A program made the position numbers and the translations under genes. The notes beneath the pieces are model-generated. The model was not told the origin of the DNA and made no database searches. It was given only the letters and a program-made list of their open reading frames with translations. Of a stretch of 53,094 nucleotides of DNA, positions 53,094-53,094 are shown in pieces. This DNA is from Fodinibacter sp038258215 (GTDB taxonomy: Bacteria > Actinomycetota > Actinomycetes > Actinomycetales > Dermatophilaceae): positions 1 through 53,094 of the forward strand of contig JBBSQC010000025.1 of the NCBI GenBank assembly GCA_038258215.1. Direction: 5' to 3'. The first letter of the stretch is position 1, and each line of letters begins with the position of its first letter.

Positions 53094-53094
53094 G

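Noticed and set aside
52642..53094. tRNA gene or attachment site near the right edge
   Set aside because: No cloverleaf, T-arm GGTTCGA-type sequence or direct repeat pair was found.

Overview
The window is chromosomal DNA from a high-GC actinobacterium, most likely a member of the Micrococcales close to Intrasporangiaceae. The grounds are: very high GC with G/C-ending codons, many GTG starts, an HspR-controlled dnaK-grpE-dnaJ-hspR operon with HAIR operators, DUF3151 behind class II aldolase, an lprG-P55-like pair, an LCP protein, an actinobacterial HelD and an ECF42-type sigma factor with DGPF/YCII proteins. No rRNA, tRNA, insertion sequence, prophage or CRISPR array was found. Apart from two gene-poor stretches (about 50.8-51.3 kb and 52.6 kb to the end) it is compact core-type sequence.

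Layout. 0-5.7 kb: MFS exporter, a secreted lectin-fold protein, a divergent soxR/MFS pair sharing a SoxR-type promoter, the scar of a deleted F420-dependent oxidoreductase gene, and purD. 5.8-12.2 kb: HelD, then an osmoprotectant ABC transporter whose binding protein is on the opposite strand to its permeases and ATPase. 12.2-17.7 kb: purA, DUF3151, class II fructose-bisphosphate aldolase, and a four-gene ECF42/YCII operon with its own promoter. 17.7-26.1 kb: SpoU methyltransferase coupled to an amino-acid ABC operon, DedA, a two-component system coupled to an ABC-2 exporter, and LemA. 26.2-36 kb: UspA with an alanine/sodium symporter, pyrE, two uncharacterised genes, SDR, GNAT, TusA/DsrE pair, exonuclease III, Fpg/Nei glycosylase and DinB. 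35.8-46.6 kb: P55-like exporter with LprG-like lipoprotein, ClpB, gluconate kinase and permease, LCP, TspO, and a beta-propeller protein. 46.6-53.1 kb: the DnaK operon, a membrane protein and a fourth YCII protein.

Functional links. HspR, encoded last in the dnaK operon, should repress both that operon (two HAIR elements) and clpB (one perfect HAIR). The ECF42 factor should transcribe its own YCII operon and, from a matching promoter with the same geometry 35 kb away, the YCII gene at 52.6 kb. SoxR should control the adjacent MFS pump.

At DNA level, three families of short palindromic repeats sit downstream of genes, mostly right at the stop codon, and the heptamer GGCATAC/GTATGCC is strongly over-represented, often spelling Ala-Tyr or Tyr-Ala with otherwise rare codons. 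These are the least explained signals in the window.
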